From Dehalococcoidia bacterium (GTDB taxonomy: Bacteria > Chloroflexota > Dehalococcoidia > Tepidiformales > Tepidiformaceae), in NCBI GenBank assembly GCA_020432045.1, contig JAGQHB010000017.1, forward strand, positions 1-55,170: DNA of 55,170 nucleotides, read 5' to 3'. The position numbers and the translations under genes are program-made. The notes under the pieces were generated by a model. That model worked only from the letters and a program-made list of their open reading frames with translations, was not told the DNA's origin and ran no database searches. This document shows positions 16,608 to 24,885 of the stretch, one piece after another. How positions within the stretch are numbered: position 1 is the stretch's first letter; each line of letters opens with the position of its first letter.

Positions 16608-17333
16608 CTATGCCTTCCCCGCCATCCGGTACCGGCGGTCCATCTCTAGCAGATGCCCTATCAACGGCGACTGCGACGGCAGGTGGAACACGTATCTCGG
16701 CACGCTCCCGCCACCCGTCTCTGCCATGAATGGCTCGCCCCAGAAGCTCAGCTGGCCCTCCATCCCGCCATGGATCCGGCTTTTCCCGAGGATGAAAGAC
16801 ACCGTTTCGTGAAGGTCGCACCAGCGTGGCTCCAGGACTTTTGCTGCTCCCTGGCACTTCGCGACTTTCGGTATCACATCATCCCGCCACCGGTCGCGCT
16901 CGCGCTCATCCAGCACGAACTGGATCGAGTGCACGTCTGCGTTTTCGATCGCCGGCCGCAGCAGGAGGTCGAATAGTACCTGCGGCTTGAACATCAACAG
17001 GCACACGTTGAACCAGATCATGTCTCCCGCTGCTCCCCGCCCGAACGCTTCGCTCGCCGCGCGCAGATCCTGTGGTCCAACCAGCACGGCCCCTGGCGCC
17101 GTGGCACTTTGAAGATGCTCCACCGAGTTCCGTATCCGCTCGACTGACTCAGCCAGCCGATCCTCTCGCCCCTCGCGGGCGAGGTCCCGGATGAGGATCG
17201 TCGCCAAGGCCACCATCGAAATCGTCAGTACGAGCTCCACCTCCACCAGGTGCAGCAAATGCAGCACCAGCGCCGTCACGGCCACCACGATGACGACGCC
17301 TGCTTCCCAGTCGAAATGCTTCAGTCTGTGCAT
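16608..17333 (-). CDS. Membrane-anchored protein of unknown function
   Basis: 241 residues. Two hydrophobic helices lie at about residues 10-30 and 33-50, followed by a charged helix (DLAREGREDRLAESVERIRNSV) and a soluble C-terminal domain of about 150 residues. That domain contains GDMIWFNVCLLMF, IQFVLDERERDRWRDDV and FWGEPFMAETGGGSVPRYVFH. The last pattern loosely recalls phospholipase-D-like anchors but no HKD motif is present. It lies downstream of uvrB on the same strand with a 62-nt gap. Confidence 0.6.
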   Translation of the reverse strand: MHRLKHFDWEAGVVIVVAVTALVLHLLHLVEVELVLTISMVALATILIRDLAREGREDRLAESVERIRNSVEHLQSATAPGAVLVGPQDLRAASEAFGRGAAGDMIWFNVCLLMFKPQVLFDLLLRPAIENADVHSIQFVLDERERDRWRDDVIPKVAKCQGAAKVLEPRWCDLHETVSFILGKSRIHGGMEGQLSFWGEPFMAETGGGSVPRYVFHLPSQSPLIGHLLEMDRRYRMAGKA

Positions 17334-17395
17334 GCCCGAATGCTACAGCGCGCCGTCCTCGGGGCATCCTTTCCTTGGATGCCTGTCTCGATGCC

Positions 17396-19522
17396 CTACC
17401 GCCGGAACCGCCTGCTCCGGTCTCGCCCACCCGCCTGGCTGCGCCCATACCGCACCGAGCCTCGCTGCCCCGCCACTTCCGCTAGCGCCCGCAGTTCATC
17501 TTCGTCCGTCCCTGCCAGCTCGCGGCGCAGCTCCACGATCTGATCCCGGATTGCAGCCGCCTTCTCGAATTCGAGAGCCTTTGCCGCCGTCTTCATCACC
17601 GTCTCCAGCTCCTTCACCATTCGCAGCAGCTGGTCCGGCGATTTCGGAGCAGCCGCATCCTTCGCGCCATACTCCTCCTTCTCCTCCGCCATCATCCGTA
17701 CGTGATCGGTGATATCGCGGATGGACTTGATGATCCCCTTCGGCTCGAGCCCGTGTGCCACGTTCCAGTCTTCCTGGATACGCCGGCGCCGGTACGTCTC
17801 ATCAATCGCGTTTTGCATCGACTGCGTCACCCGGTCTGCGTACATGATCACGTGGCCATCGATGTGCCGTGCGGCCCGCCCGATCGTCTGGATCAGCGAC
17901 CGGTTCGAGCGTAGATATCCTTCCTTGTCCGCGTCGAGGATGAGCACCAGCGAGACCTCCGGTAGGTCCAATCCCTCCCGCAGCAGGTTGATCCCCACCA
18001 CCACGTCGTACACGCCCAGCCGCAGGTCGCGCAGGATCTCTACCCGGTCCAGCGTCTCGACCTCCGCGTGCAGGTAGTGTGTCTTCACGCCCATCTCCAC
18101 CAGGTAGTCCGCGAGGTCTTCCGCCATCTTCTTCGTTAACGTCGTCACCAGCGTTCGCTGGCCCTTGTCGACCGTCAGCTTCACCTCATCCATCAAGTCA
18201 TCGATTTGATTCTTCGTTGGCCGAACCTCGATCTGCGGGTCAAGCAGTCCCGTCGGCCGTATCACCTGCTCCACCACCTGCGTTGAACGCTGGATCTCGT
18301 AGTCGGCCGGCGTCGCGCTCACAAACACACACTGGTTGATGTGCTGGTCGAACTCCTCGAATGTCAGCGGCCGGTTGTCTACCGCACTCGGCAGCCGGAA
18401 CCCGAAGTCCACCAGTGTGTCCTTTCGCTTCCGGTCCCCGAAGAACTGCCCCTGCACCTGCGGCAAGGTCATATGCGATTCGTCCACCACGATCAGCCAG
18501 TCATCCGGGAAGTAGTCGAGCAGGCACCACGGTGTCGATCCTGGCTCTCGCGCCTGCAGGTGCCGCGAATAGTTCTCCACCCCCGCGCAGTAACCGGTCT
18601 CCCGCAGAGACTCGATGTCGTAGTGCGTCCGCTCCTCCAACCGTGCCGCTTCCAGGATCTTCCCCTGCTCCTTCAGGAACCTCAGTTGGTCCTGGAGCTC
18701 CGCCTCGATCCCTTCCAGGGCCCCGCCCAGCCGGTCTCGGCTCGTCACGAAATGCTTTGCTGGGAAGATCTCGATCTCGTCGTGCTCCGCCATGATCTCG
18801 CCCGTCAGCGGATCCAGTTCGACGATCCGCTCGACCTCGTCGCCGAAGAAATCCACGCGCACCGCAAGCTCGTCATAACTCGGCAGGATCGTCAGCGAAT
18901 CACCCCGCAGCCGGAATTTCCCACGTACGACGTTCATGTCGTTCCGCTCGTACTGCATCTCCACCATTTTGCGGATTGCGTCCGTGCGCTTGAACGGCTG
19001 ACCCCGCTTGAAGCTGAGGATGAACTCCTGGTAGTCGCCCGGCGCGCCGAGACCGTAGATGCAACTCACGCTCGCCACGATGATCACGTCCCGCCGCGTG
19101 AACAACGACCGCGTCGCCGCGTGCCGCAGCTTGTCGATCTCCTCGTTGATATCCGCGTCCTTGGCGATGTACGTGTCGGTCCGCGGGATATATGCCTCGG
19201 GCTGGTAATAGTCGTAGTACGAGACGAAGTACTCGACCGCATTCTCCGGGAAGAACTCCTTCAGCTCAGAACAGAGCTGCGCCGCCAGCGTCTTATTGTG
19301 CGCGAGCACCAGCGTCGGACGCCCTGTCTGCGCAATCACGTTCGCCATCGTGAACGTCTTCCCGGACCCGGTGACGCCCAGCAGCGTCTGGTAGCGGTCG
19401 CCGCGCTCTACACCCTCGACCAGCTTCTCGATCGCTTCGGGCTGGTCGCCGGTCGGGACAAAGTCGGCCGTCAGCTTGAACGGGGCTCGCTCCCGGTTCG
19501 GCGCAAGTAGAGGCATTACCAT
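17396..19522 (-). CDS. uvrB: Excinuclease ABC subunit B
   Basis: 708 residues, normal UvrB length. Visible features: Walker A GVTGSGKT (about 50), the beta-hairpin [18 protein letters not shown] that clamps damaged DNA, helicase motif II VVDESH, motif [14 protein letters not shown], motif [11 protein letters not shown], and the C-terminal UVR motif [18 protein letters not shown] that binds UvrA/UvrC. It loads at lesions in nucleotide excision repair. A TGGTATAAT box lies 8-16 nt before the ATG at 19522, so the transcript probably starts almost at that codon and is leaderless; the ATG at 19516, with GGAG eight bases ahead, is the alternative. An inverted repeat covers the -35 region. Confidence 0.97.
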   Translation of the reverse strand: MVMPLLAPNRERAPFKLTADFVPTGDQPEAIEKLVEGVERGDRYQTLLGVTGSGKTFTMANVIAQTGRPTLVLAHNKTLAAQLCSELKEFFPENAVEYFVSYYDYYQPEAYIPRTDTYIAKDADINEEIDKLRHAATRSLFTRRDVIIVASVSCIYGLGAPGDYQEFILSFKRGQPFKRTDAIRKMVEMQYERNDMNVVRGKFRLRGDSLTILPSYDELAVRVDFFGDEVERIVELDPLTGEIMAEHDEIEIFPAKHFVTSRDRLGGALEGIEAELQDQLRFLKEQGKILEAARLEERTHYDIESLRETGYCAGVENYSRHLQAREPGSTPWCLLDYFPDDWLIVVDESHMTLPQVQGQFFGDRKRKDTLVDFGFRLPSAVDNRPLTFEEFDQHINQCVFVSATPADYEIQRSTQVVEQVIRPTGLLDPQIEVRPTKNQIDDLMDEVKLTVDKGQRTLVTTLTKKMAEDLADYLVEMGVKTHYLHAEVETLDRVEILRDLRLGVYDVVVGINLLREGLDLPEVSLVLILDADKEGYLRSNRSLIQTIGRAARHIDGHVIMYADRVTQSMQNAIDETYRRRRIQEDWNVAHGLEPKGIIKSIRDITDHVRMMAEEKEEYGAKDAAAPKSPDQLLRMVKELETVMKTAAKALEFEKAAAIRDQIVELRRELAGTDEDELRALAEVAGQRGSVRYGRSQAGGRDRSRRFRR

Positions 19523-19529
19523 GTCTCCA

Positions 19530-19538
19530 ATTATACCA
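19530..19538 (-). promoter_or_regulatory. Extended -10 promoter of uvrB
   Basis: On the minus strand TGG is followed by a perfect TATAAT (19535-19530), an extended -10 element (TGnTATAAT). The expected start point is near 19523-19524, which leaves essentially no 5' leader before the ATG at 19522. Confidence 0.6.
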
Positions 19539-19544
19539 GCGCCG

Positions 19545-19566
19545 TCCTGACACCCTTCTGTCAGGA
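19545..19566. promoter_or_regulatory. Candidate operator over the uvrB promoter
   Basis: TCCTGACA (19545-19552) and TGTCAGGA (19559-19566) form a perfect 8+8 inverted repeat with a 6-nt spacer. It occupies about -22 to -43 relative to the predicted uvrB start, where a dimeric repressor would block RNA polymerase. UvrB is commonly LexA-controlled; the motif fits neither the GAAC-N4-GTTC nor the CTG-N10-CAG type, so a lineage-specific SOS box is an inference. Confidence 0.5.
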
Positions 19567-19787
19567 GCCCCTCTAAACATCCGGTAGTCCATGAGGGGCC
19601 GACTGCCCTTAACGCTTCCGCGCAGGGCGGATCGAGGAGGCCCCCTCGCTGGTCGCAGAGCAGACAGTTTCCTCTCGACCGCGGCTGGTCGCGACAAGCA
19701 TGCCCATCGTCCTCACCCGCTTGGTCATTCGATCCTGATCACCAGGCACGCCCCGCTCGTACTATGTCCCGAAAGGCAACGGCTCAC

Positions 19788-20387
19788 ATGCCCACCAACG
19801 ACTACCACTTCGTCACCCGCTGGCGCGTCCGCGCCACGATCACCGATGTTGCCGACGTGATTTCCGATGCCCAGGGTCTCCCCCGCTGGTGGCCCGCTGT
19901 CTACCTCGACGTCTGCGAACTCGAACCCGGCGAACCCTCCGGCGTCGGCAAAGTCATCGAACTCCACACCCGCGGCTGGCTCCCCTACACGCTCCGCTGG
20001 TGCTTCCAGGTCACCGAATCCGACTATCCCGCAAACCTCGCTATCGAAGCCTCCGGCGACTTCAACGGGACCGGCCGCTGGTCGTTCGTCCAGGACGGCG
20101 ACTTCACGGATGTTACCTACGACTGGCAGATTCGCGCCGCCAAGCCCCTCCTCCGCCGCTTCTCCTGGTTGATGAAACCCGTGTTCTCAGCCAATCACCG
20201 CTGGGCAATGGCCAGGGGCCGCGAAAGCCTCGAACTCGAACTCGCCCGCCGCACCGCCCCAACCCTTGAACAGCGTCTTCGTGTGCCCGCCCCACCCGGC
20301 CCAGCTTCCTCCGGGCCCCTCCTCGCCCTGGCCGGTGCCGCCATCGCGATGGCCGTCGGCCTGATCACACTGAGCATGCGCAAATAG
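19788..20387 (+). CDS. SRPBCC/START-like ligand-binding protein with C-terminal membrane helix
   Basis: 199 residues from the ATG at 19788; an ATG at 19764 is also in frame. Residues 1-140 match the SRPBCC (polyketide cyclase/dehydrase-like) layout: YHFVTRWRVRATITDVADVI, the pocket strands GWLPYTLRWCFQVTE and GTGRWSFVQDGDFTDVTYDW, and a long C-terminal helix. A Pro/Ala linker then leads to a hydrophobic helix LLALAGAAIAMAVGLITL near the end, so the domain is tethered to the membrane. Ligand unknown. The upstream 265-nt gap holds the uvrB promoter and otherwise nothing recognised. Confidence 0.75.
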   Translation: MPTNDYHFVTRWRVRATITDVADVISDAQGLPRWWPAVYLDVCELEPGEPSGVGKVIELHTRGWLPYTLRWCFQVTESDYPANLAIEASGDFNGTGRWSFVQDGDFTDVTYDWQIRAAKPLLRRFSWLMKPVFSANHRWAMARGRESLELELARRTAPTLEQRLRVPAPPGPASSGPLLALAGAAIAMAVGLITLSMRK

Positions 20388-20460
20388 CCACCCACGGAAA
20401 GTTCCCGCCCCAAACGGCGACAGTTATTCCCCAACCAGGCGCTGGCCCACCAACCCAATA

Positions 20461-20780
20461 CCCTCGCCCCCGGCAGGGGGAGAGGGCAGGGTGAGGGGTG
20501 CAAGAGCCCGAAATCGCACCCACGTACCCCGACGTCGCAAGAACCCTCGCCCCCGGCAGGGGGAGAGGGCAGGGAGAGGGGCGCAAGAGCCCGAAATCGC
20601 ACCCACGTACCCCGACGTCGCACCAACCCAGAACCCTCGCCCCCGTCAGGGGGAGAGGGCAGGGTGAGGGGTGCAAAAGCCCGCCATCACAGCTACGTAC
20701 CCCGACACCGGGCAACCCAATACCCTCGCCCCCGGCAGGGGGAGAGGGCAGGGTGAGGGGTGCAAAAGCCCGAAATCGTG
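20461..20780. repeat. Cluster of four tandem REP-like palindromic elements
   Basis: Four copies begin at 20461, 20544, 20634 and 20723, so the period is 83-90 nt. Each has the core CCCTCGCCCCCGGCAGGGGG with a short palindrome around GGCAG, then GAGAGGGCAGGG and a GTGCAA(G/A)AGCCCG tail; a more variable linker (CACGTACCCCGACGTCGCA in two copies) joins them. The copies differ by few bases, implying recent duplication. They fill the 405-nt gap between two convergent genes. Variable linkers and palindromic cores argue against CRISPR. Confidence 0.88.
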
Positions 20781-20792
20781 GCCAACGTCCGC

Positions 20793-21134
20793 CTAGATCG
20801 CCACGTCCCCCCGCTCGCCCGTCCGCACGCGGACCGCCTCATCCACCGGGATCACGAAGATCTTCCCGTCCCCAATGTTGCCTGTCCTCGCCGCTGCCAC
20901 GACTGCATCGATCACTCGCTCCACCGCGAGGTCAGCAACCACTACCTCGACCTTGATTTTCGGCAACATATCCACGGTCACCGACTCGCCCCCGCGGCCC
21001 TGGTGGACCACGCCGCGTTGTGCCCCGCGGCCCGTCACCGACAGCACATTCATGCCGTGGATGCCGAGGTCGTCCAGCGCCTGCTTCACTTCGTTCAGCC
21101 GTTCCGGCCGGATAATGATCTCGATCTTCTTCAT
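20793..21134 (-). CDS. glnK: P-II family nitrogen regulatory protein
   Basis: 113 residues, typical P-II length. MKKIEIIIRPERLNEVKQAL begins the fold; the ATP-binding TGNIGDGKIFVIPV and C-terminal RTGERG are conserved. The T-loop keeps Gln39 and the LPK segment but reads RGGESVTVDM, so the Tyr51 that is uridylylated or adenylylated in many P-II proteins is missing and a Ser occupies that place with one extra residue. P-II senses 2-oxoglutarate and ATP/ADP and plugs the ammonium channel. It lies 12 nt downstream of the amt gene in the same operon, which supports the GlnK role. Confidence 0.93.
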   Translation of the reverse strand: MKKIEIIIRPERLNEVKQALDDLGIHGMNVLSVTGRGAQRGVVHQGRGGESVTVDMLPKIKVEVVVADLAVERVIDAVVAAARTGNIGDGKIFVIPVDEAVRVRTGERGDVAI

Positions 21135-21146
21135 GGTTCTCCTGCC

Positions 21147-22523
21147 CTACCGGGCTCCGCCCTGGGCCTGTGTCGTCGCTCCCGGCTTCGAAAGCGTAGC
21201 GGTGTACGTCACGGCCGGAGCCGGAAGGATAGCGCCCGGCGTGAACGGCAGCCCGCCCTCGTCCGACGTATAGGCACGTTCGCCATGCTGTGTCACGTCC
21301 AGGCCGAGTTCTTCGTCGTCTTCGCTCACCCGGATTCCCATCGTCACGTCCAGCACCTTGAGAAGGATGAATGTGATGACGAACGAATACCCGCCGACTG
21401 CCCCAACCCCGATGATTGCGTCGGTGAACCGGTGCCACTCGCCATGGATGAGACCATTCGCATACGGGAGGCCGCTCACGGTCGAGCTGGCAAAAATACC
21501 CGTTGCCAGGGCCCCCCAAAGCCCGCCCACGCCGTGCACCCCGACCACGTCCAATGAGTCGTCGAACGCCATCTTCGCGCGCAGCCGCACTGCCAGGTAA
21601 CACAGGATCCCGGCTCCGGCGCCAATCGCCATACCCTCCATCGGTTCTACATAACCCGATGCCGGGGTGATCGCCACAAGTCCGGCAACCACGCCGGAAG
21701 CGGCTCCCACCACACTCGGCTTGCCGCCCAGCTGCCAAGCAAGCAGTGTCCAAACGAGACCAGCCGTTGCTGCCGCCACGGCCGTGTTCACAAAAGCGTA
21801 GACGGCCTGCCCATTCGCGCCGACCGCGCTGCCCGCGTTAAAGCCGAACCAACCGAACCATAGGATCGCTGCACCCAACACCACCATCGTGATGTCGTGC
21901 GGTTCCATCGGCTCCGATCCGTACCCCTTACGCTTGCCGAAGACCAGCACCGCCGCGATTGCCGCAACGCCCGCGTTCACATGGATCGCCAGTCCTCCAG
22001 CAAAGTCCAGCGAATTCAGCCCTATGTCTGGCGTGTCTGCGTTGGAAGCAAACGGGCTCAGCCACCCGTCGACCCCGAACACCCAGTGCGCCACCGGTAC
22101 ATAGACCAGCAGCGCCCACAGTGCCGTGAAGACCAGGAACGGCCCGAATTTCGCCCGCTCCGCGAATGCCCCCGTGATCAACGCCGGCGTGATAATCGCG
22201 AACATCATCTGGAACGCCATGAAGAGCAGCGGGGGCACGCCGGTCACTGGGTCTGGCTCAACGCCGATGCCCTTCAGGCCTATGTGGTCGAAGTTCCCAA
22301 TGAGCCCAAATCCCTGGTCTGGCCCAAACGCGAGCGAAAACCCCACAGTTACCCACAGGATTGCCACGATCCCGGTCGTGATGAGCGACTGCATAATCGT
22401 CGCCAGGACGTTCTTGTTCCGGGTCAGGCCTCCATAAAAAAACCCCAGCCCCGGCGTCATAAACAACACCATCGCCGATGCCACCAGCATCCACGCCGTG
22501 CTGCCGTAGTTCAGACCCTCCAT
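21147..22523 (-). CDS. amt: Ammonium transporter (Amt/MEP/Rh family)
   Basis: 458 residues from the ATG at 22523, preceded by a strong GGAGGGGAG; an upstream ATG at 22622 would fall inside the operator region. Eleven membrane segments are expected. The pore histidines are present in FAGGLAIHVNAG and DVVGVHGVGGLWGAL, and the phenylalanine-gate region AFQMMFAIITPALITGAFAER is conserved. A cytoplasmic tail of about 65 residues follows. It conducts ammonium across the inner membrane and is gated by the P-II protein encoded next. An operator of 11-nt repeats lies 67 nt upstream. Confidence 0.96.
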   Translation of the reverse strand: MEGLNYGSTAWMLVASAMVLFMTPGLGFFYGGLTRNKNVLATIMQSLITTGIVAILWVTVGFSLAFGPDQGFGLIGNFDHIGLKGIGVEPDPVTGVPPLLFMAFQMMFAIITPALITGAFAERAKFGPFLVFTALWALLVYVPVAHWVFGVDGWLSPFASNADTPDIGLNSLDFAGGLAIHVNAGVAAIAAVLVFGKRKGYGSEPMEPHDITMVVLGAAILWFGWFGFNAGSAVGANGQAVYAFVNTAVAAATAGLVWTLLAWQLGGKPSVVGAASGVVAGLVAITPASGYVEPMEGMAIGAGAGILCYLAVRLRAKMAFDDSLDVVGVHGVGGLWGALATGIFASSTVSGLPYANGLIHGEWHRFTDAIIGVGAVGGYSFVITFILLKVLDVTMGIRVSEDDEELGLDVTQHGERAYTSDEGGLPFTPGAILPAPAVTYTATLSKPGATTQAQGGAR

Positions 22524-22573
22524 TGGCTCCCCTCCGGCCGGACGGGCACACCCTGCTCCGGCAATTCCGCTGA

Positions 22574-22579
22574 AATCTA
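22574..22579 (-). promoter_or_regulatory. Candidate -10 element of the amt-glnK operon
   Basis: TAGATT on the minus strand, 51-56 nt before the amt start codon. The proximal operator repeat ends 10 nt further upstream, so the repeats overlap the place of the -35 box, as expected for an OmpR-type activator that replaces a -35 contact. Confidence 0.35.
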
Positions 22580-22589
22580 GGGGCCCACG

Positions 22590-22649
22590 GTTTCGAACCC
22601 GTTTCCCCCAGATGTCGTCCACGTTTCCACCGTGTTACGACGATGTTTC
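22590..22649 (-). promoter_or_regulatory. GlnR-like operator: six 5-mers with exact 11-nt period upstream of amt-glnK
   Basis: Read towards amt, the 5-mers are GAAAC (22649-22645), GTAAC (22638-22634), GAAAC (22627-22623), GACAT (22616-22612), GAAAC (22605-22601) and GAAAC (22594-22590), each separated by 6 nt. This is the a-site/b-site layout (GTnAC-N6-GAAAC) known for the OmpR-family nitrogen regulator GlnR in actinobacteria, which controls amtB-glnK. Here it precedes the same operon. The periodicity and spacing are directly visible; the identity of the regulator is inferred. Confidence 0.75.
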
Positions 22650-22902
22650 CAGCGGCCTCAGGCCAAATTCATCTCTCGCCCGAGACGCCAATGAAGAGAC
22701 GAAGGGTGATTGCCCCACACTCCGCGACACGCTCACCTTCAACGTCACCCCGTTCTCGTCGGAGGGGCTGTCGGGGTAACCCTATGGAGACCACCAACAG
22801 CAACAGGCGTCTTCCCTCGCCCACGACAACGGCAGAGTGGACCGGGAGTGGGGGCACCACAGCCCGTCAGACAAACCGTGTTCCCCACTCACCACGCCGC
22901 AG
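22650..22902. other. Intergenic stretch upstream of the amt operator
   Basis: Together with the operator and promoter this forms a 379-nt gap between amt and AOR-2. Apart from those sites I see only a weak, degenerate match to the REP-like element at about 22814-22855 (starting CCCTCGCCCACGACA). No convincing small ORF, RNA or terminator of AOR-2 was recognised. Confidence 0.4.
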
Positions 22903-24717
22903 TTATACGATCTGCAGTTCCCTCAGCTTGGCCTCGGGCACGACACCGTTTTCCCAGCCGCGGACCCGGTAGTACTCCTCCAGCATCTGGTCCAGCTCAC
23001 ACACCTCGCCCTCAGATCCCTTCGAGTTCGATGGTTCGTCCAGGAACCGCTGCGGCAACGTGTCCGATCCTTCCCGGAAACCGGCAAGGTTGTTGTAGTA
23101 GCGTTCCAGGTTGTAGATCCGCTCACCGGCGAGCAGGACGTCGTTCGCCGTGAAGGCATCGAGCCCGACCATCACGCGGTACTGCTCCGCGTACTCCTCG
23201 GCCCCCTCAGCGAACGCGCTAAATTTGCAGAGGTCCAGGCTGTCGCTGAACGCATGCAAGTCCTGCAGGATCTTCAGCAGTTCGCCCTTCCCCTCCCACG
23301 CCAGCGGGTCCGTCTTCAAGCCGATGAGCCCAAGCTCGCTCGCAGGGCTGTAGCCGCGAAGGTGGCAGGCGCCGCGGTTCGACGTTGCGTACCCGAGCCC
23401 CATGCCCTTCAGCCCGCGTGGGTCGTATGCCGGTGTCGCCTGGCCTTTTACAGTCATCGCCAGTTCCGGGTGGCCGAGACCGTTGGCGAACGAATCTATC
23501 CCCTCCGCCAGCCGGTCGCCCAGCCCCTCGCGGAACGTAATCATCCGCGAGACCTCGATCATCCGGTCGCGGTCACCCCACGTGATGCCCTCGCCCGCCG
23601 GGACGTACTCCCGTTGCGTTGCCTCCATCATCATCGAGAGCACCTGGCCGATTTCGATCGCGTCATAACCCCAGTCGTTCGCGCGGTCGATCATGAACGC
23701 CACCGATGCAATGTCGTCGTTCCCGCAGTTTGCGCCCAACGACCACGCTGGCTCGTACTCGACCGACTCCATCTTCACCTTGTACGGGCCGTCCTTGATT
23801 TCGACCTCCTTCTTGCACGCCACCGGGCACGCATGACACGTCGGGTCATCGATCAGGTAGTGCTCGTTCACGTACTCGCCGGCCAGCAATTCCGCGTGGT
23901 CGTAGTGCGTCTCCTGGCTGTTTCGTGCACCCAGCGCCCCAATCGTGTTCGTCACGTTCATCAGCACGTTCGTGCCATAGACGCTCAGGCCGCCCTTCTT
24001 TGGCGATGTCACGTTCGCCTCGTCCATAATCTTGCCGAGACCAACCCGGTGTGCATCGCGCCATGCGTCGCGGTTCACCGCACGCGGCATCACCCGTTCC
24101 GCCTTCACCACGACGGCCTTCAGCATCTTCGATCCGCCAACCGCCCCGGTGCCGCCCCGTCCCGATGCCCGGTCGTTCTCGTTCAGCCAGGCGCCGAAAC
24201 GCACCTTATTTTCGCCCGCAGGACCGATCGCCATCACGCTCAGGTCCGCTTCGCCGTGGCGTTCCTTCAACGTCGCGATCGTCTCATGGACGCCCTTGCC
24301 CCACAGGTCCGCTGCGTCTCGCAGCTCAACGGTGTTGTTCGCTACGTACGCGTACACCGGTTTCTGCGCGGCGCCCGTAAATACGATGCCGTCGAAGCCC
24401 GCCCAGCGCAGCCTCGCAGCACTCCAGCCGCCCATGTGACTGTCCGTCACGGTTCCCGTCAGTGGACTCTTTGTCACCAGTGCAAGGCGGCCGCTCATGC
24501 TCGCCTCCGTCCCCGTCAGCGGGCCGTTCATGAAACACAGCGCGTTCTGAGGACTCAGCGCATCGATAGTGGCTCCTTGCTCCAGCACATAACGCACGCC
24601 CAGCCCGCGCGCGCCAATGAACTTGCGAGCCCAATCCTCTGGGATCGGTGCGTAGTTCACCGTCCCCTTGGTCAGGTCAACGTGTCCGACTCTTCCTGCG
24701 TAACCACCGAGTGACAT
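22903..24717 (-). CDS. Aldehyde:ferredoxin oxidoreductase family protein (AOR-2)
   Basis: 604 residues. The AOR pterin domain (GYAGRVGHVDLTKGTVNYAP, then FIGARGLGVRYVLEQG, KSPLTGTVTDSHMGGW, AIGPAGENKVRFG) is followed by CHACPVACKKEVE, the CxxCxxxC cluster motif, and SLDLCKFSAF, the fourth Cys. It is clearly diverged from AOR-1 and nearer the average AOR length. GGAGG lies 7 nt before the ATG. The enzyme needs a tungsten or molybdenum bispterin cofactor and ferredoxin, neither encoded nearby. The substrate is unknown. It is divergently placed against the SDR gene. Confidence 0.92.
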   Translation of the reverse strand: MSLGGYAGRVGHVDLTKGTVNYAPIPEDWARKFIGARGLGVRYVLEQGATIDALSPQNALCFMNGPLTGTEASMSGRLALVTKSPLTGTVTDSHMGGWSAARLRWAGFDGIVFTGAAQKPVYAYVANNTVELRDAADLWGKGVHETIATLKERHGEADLSVMAIGPAGENKVRFGAWLNENDRASGRGGTGAVGGSKMLKAVVVKAERVMPRAVNRDAWRDAHRVGLGKIMDEANVTSPKKGGLSVYGTNVLMNVTNTIGALGARNSQETHYDHAELLAGEYVNEHYLIDDPTCHACPVACKKEVEIKDGPYKVKMESVEYEPAWSLGANCGNDDIASVAFMIDRANDWGYDAIEIGQVLSMMMEATQREYVPAGEGITWGDRDRMIEVSRMITFREGLGDRLAEGIDSFANGLGHPELAMTVKGQATPAYDPRGLKGMGLGYATSNRGACHLRGYSPASELGLIGLKTDPLAWEGKGELLKILQDLHAFSDSLDLCKFSAFAEGAEEYAEQYRVMVGLDAFTANDVLLAGERIYNLERYYNNLAGFREGSDTLPQRFLDEPSNSKGSEGEVCELDQMLEEYYRVRGWENGVVPEAKLRELQIV

Positions 24718-24739
24718 CTGCTTTCCTCCGATCGAGGCG

Positions 24740-24745
24740 ATTATA
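24740..24745 (-). promoter_or_regulatory. -10 element of AOR-2
   Basis: A perfect TATAAT on the minus strand, 23-28 nt before the AOR-2 start codon, giving a leader of about 16 nt that includes the GGAGG site. No good -35 match was found at 16-18 nt. Confidence 0.5.
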
Positions 24746-24885
24746 AGGCCGCCATAGATGAGACGATCGACAAGAATTCATGTCACCGTCACCGGAGGTT
24801 GAGCCGCTGCCTTAACGGGGCAGCTTTCGCGGTGCTCCGTCCCCGCGTATCGTCCGCGCACAACTCGTTCCTATCGGAGGCAATC

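Noticed and set aside
18341-19510. 390-residue open frame antisense to uvrB
   Set aside because: Leu/Arg/Val-rich shadow frame; uvrB motifs are complete on the other strand.
19545-19566. E. coli-type LexA box at uvrB
   Set aside because: CTG and CAG are 12 nt apart rather than 10, and the rest of the consensus is missing; kept only as a candidate operator of unknown type.
20461-20780. CRISPR array
   Set aside because: The conserved part is a palindrome with a long tail, the linkers are partly shared and of unequal length, and only four units exist; no cas gene is near.
22837-24714. Long open frame antisense to AOR-2
   Set aside because: Arg/Val/His-rich shadow of the conserved AOR-2 gene with no motifs.
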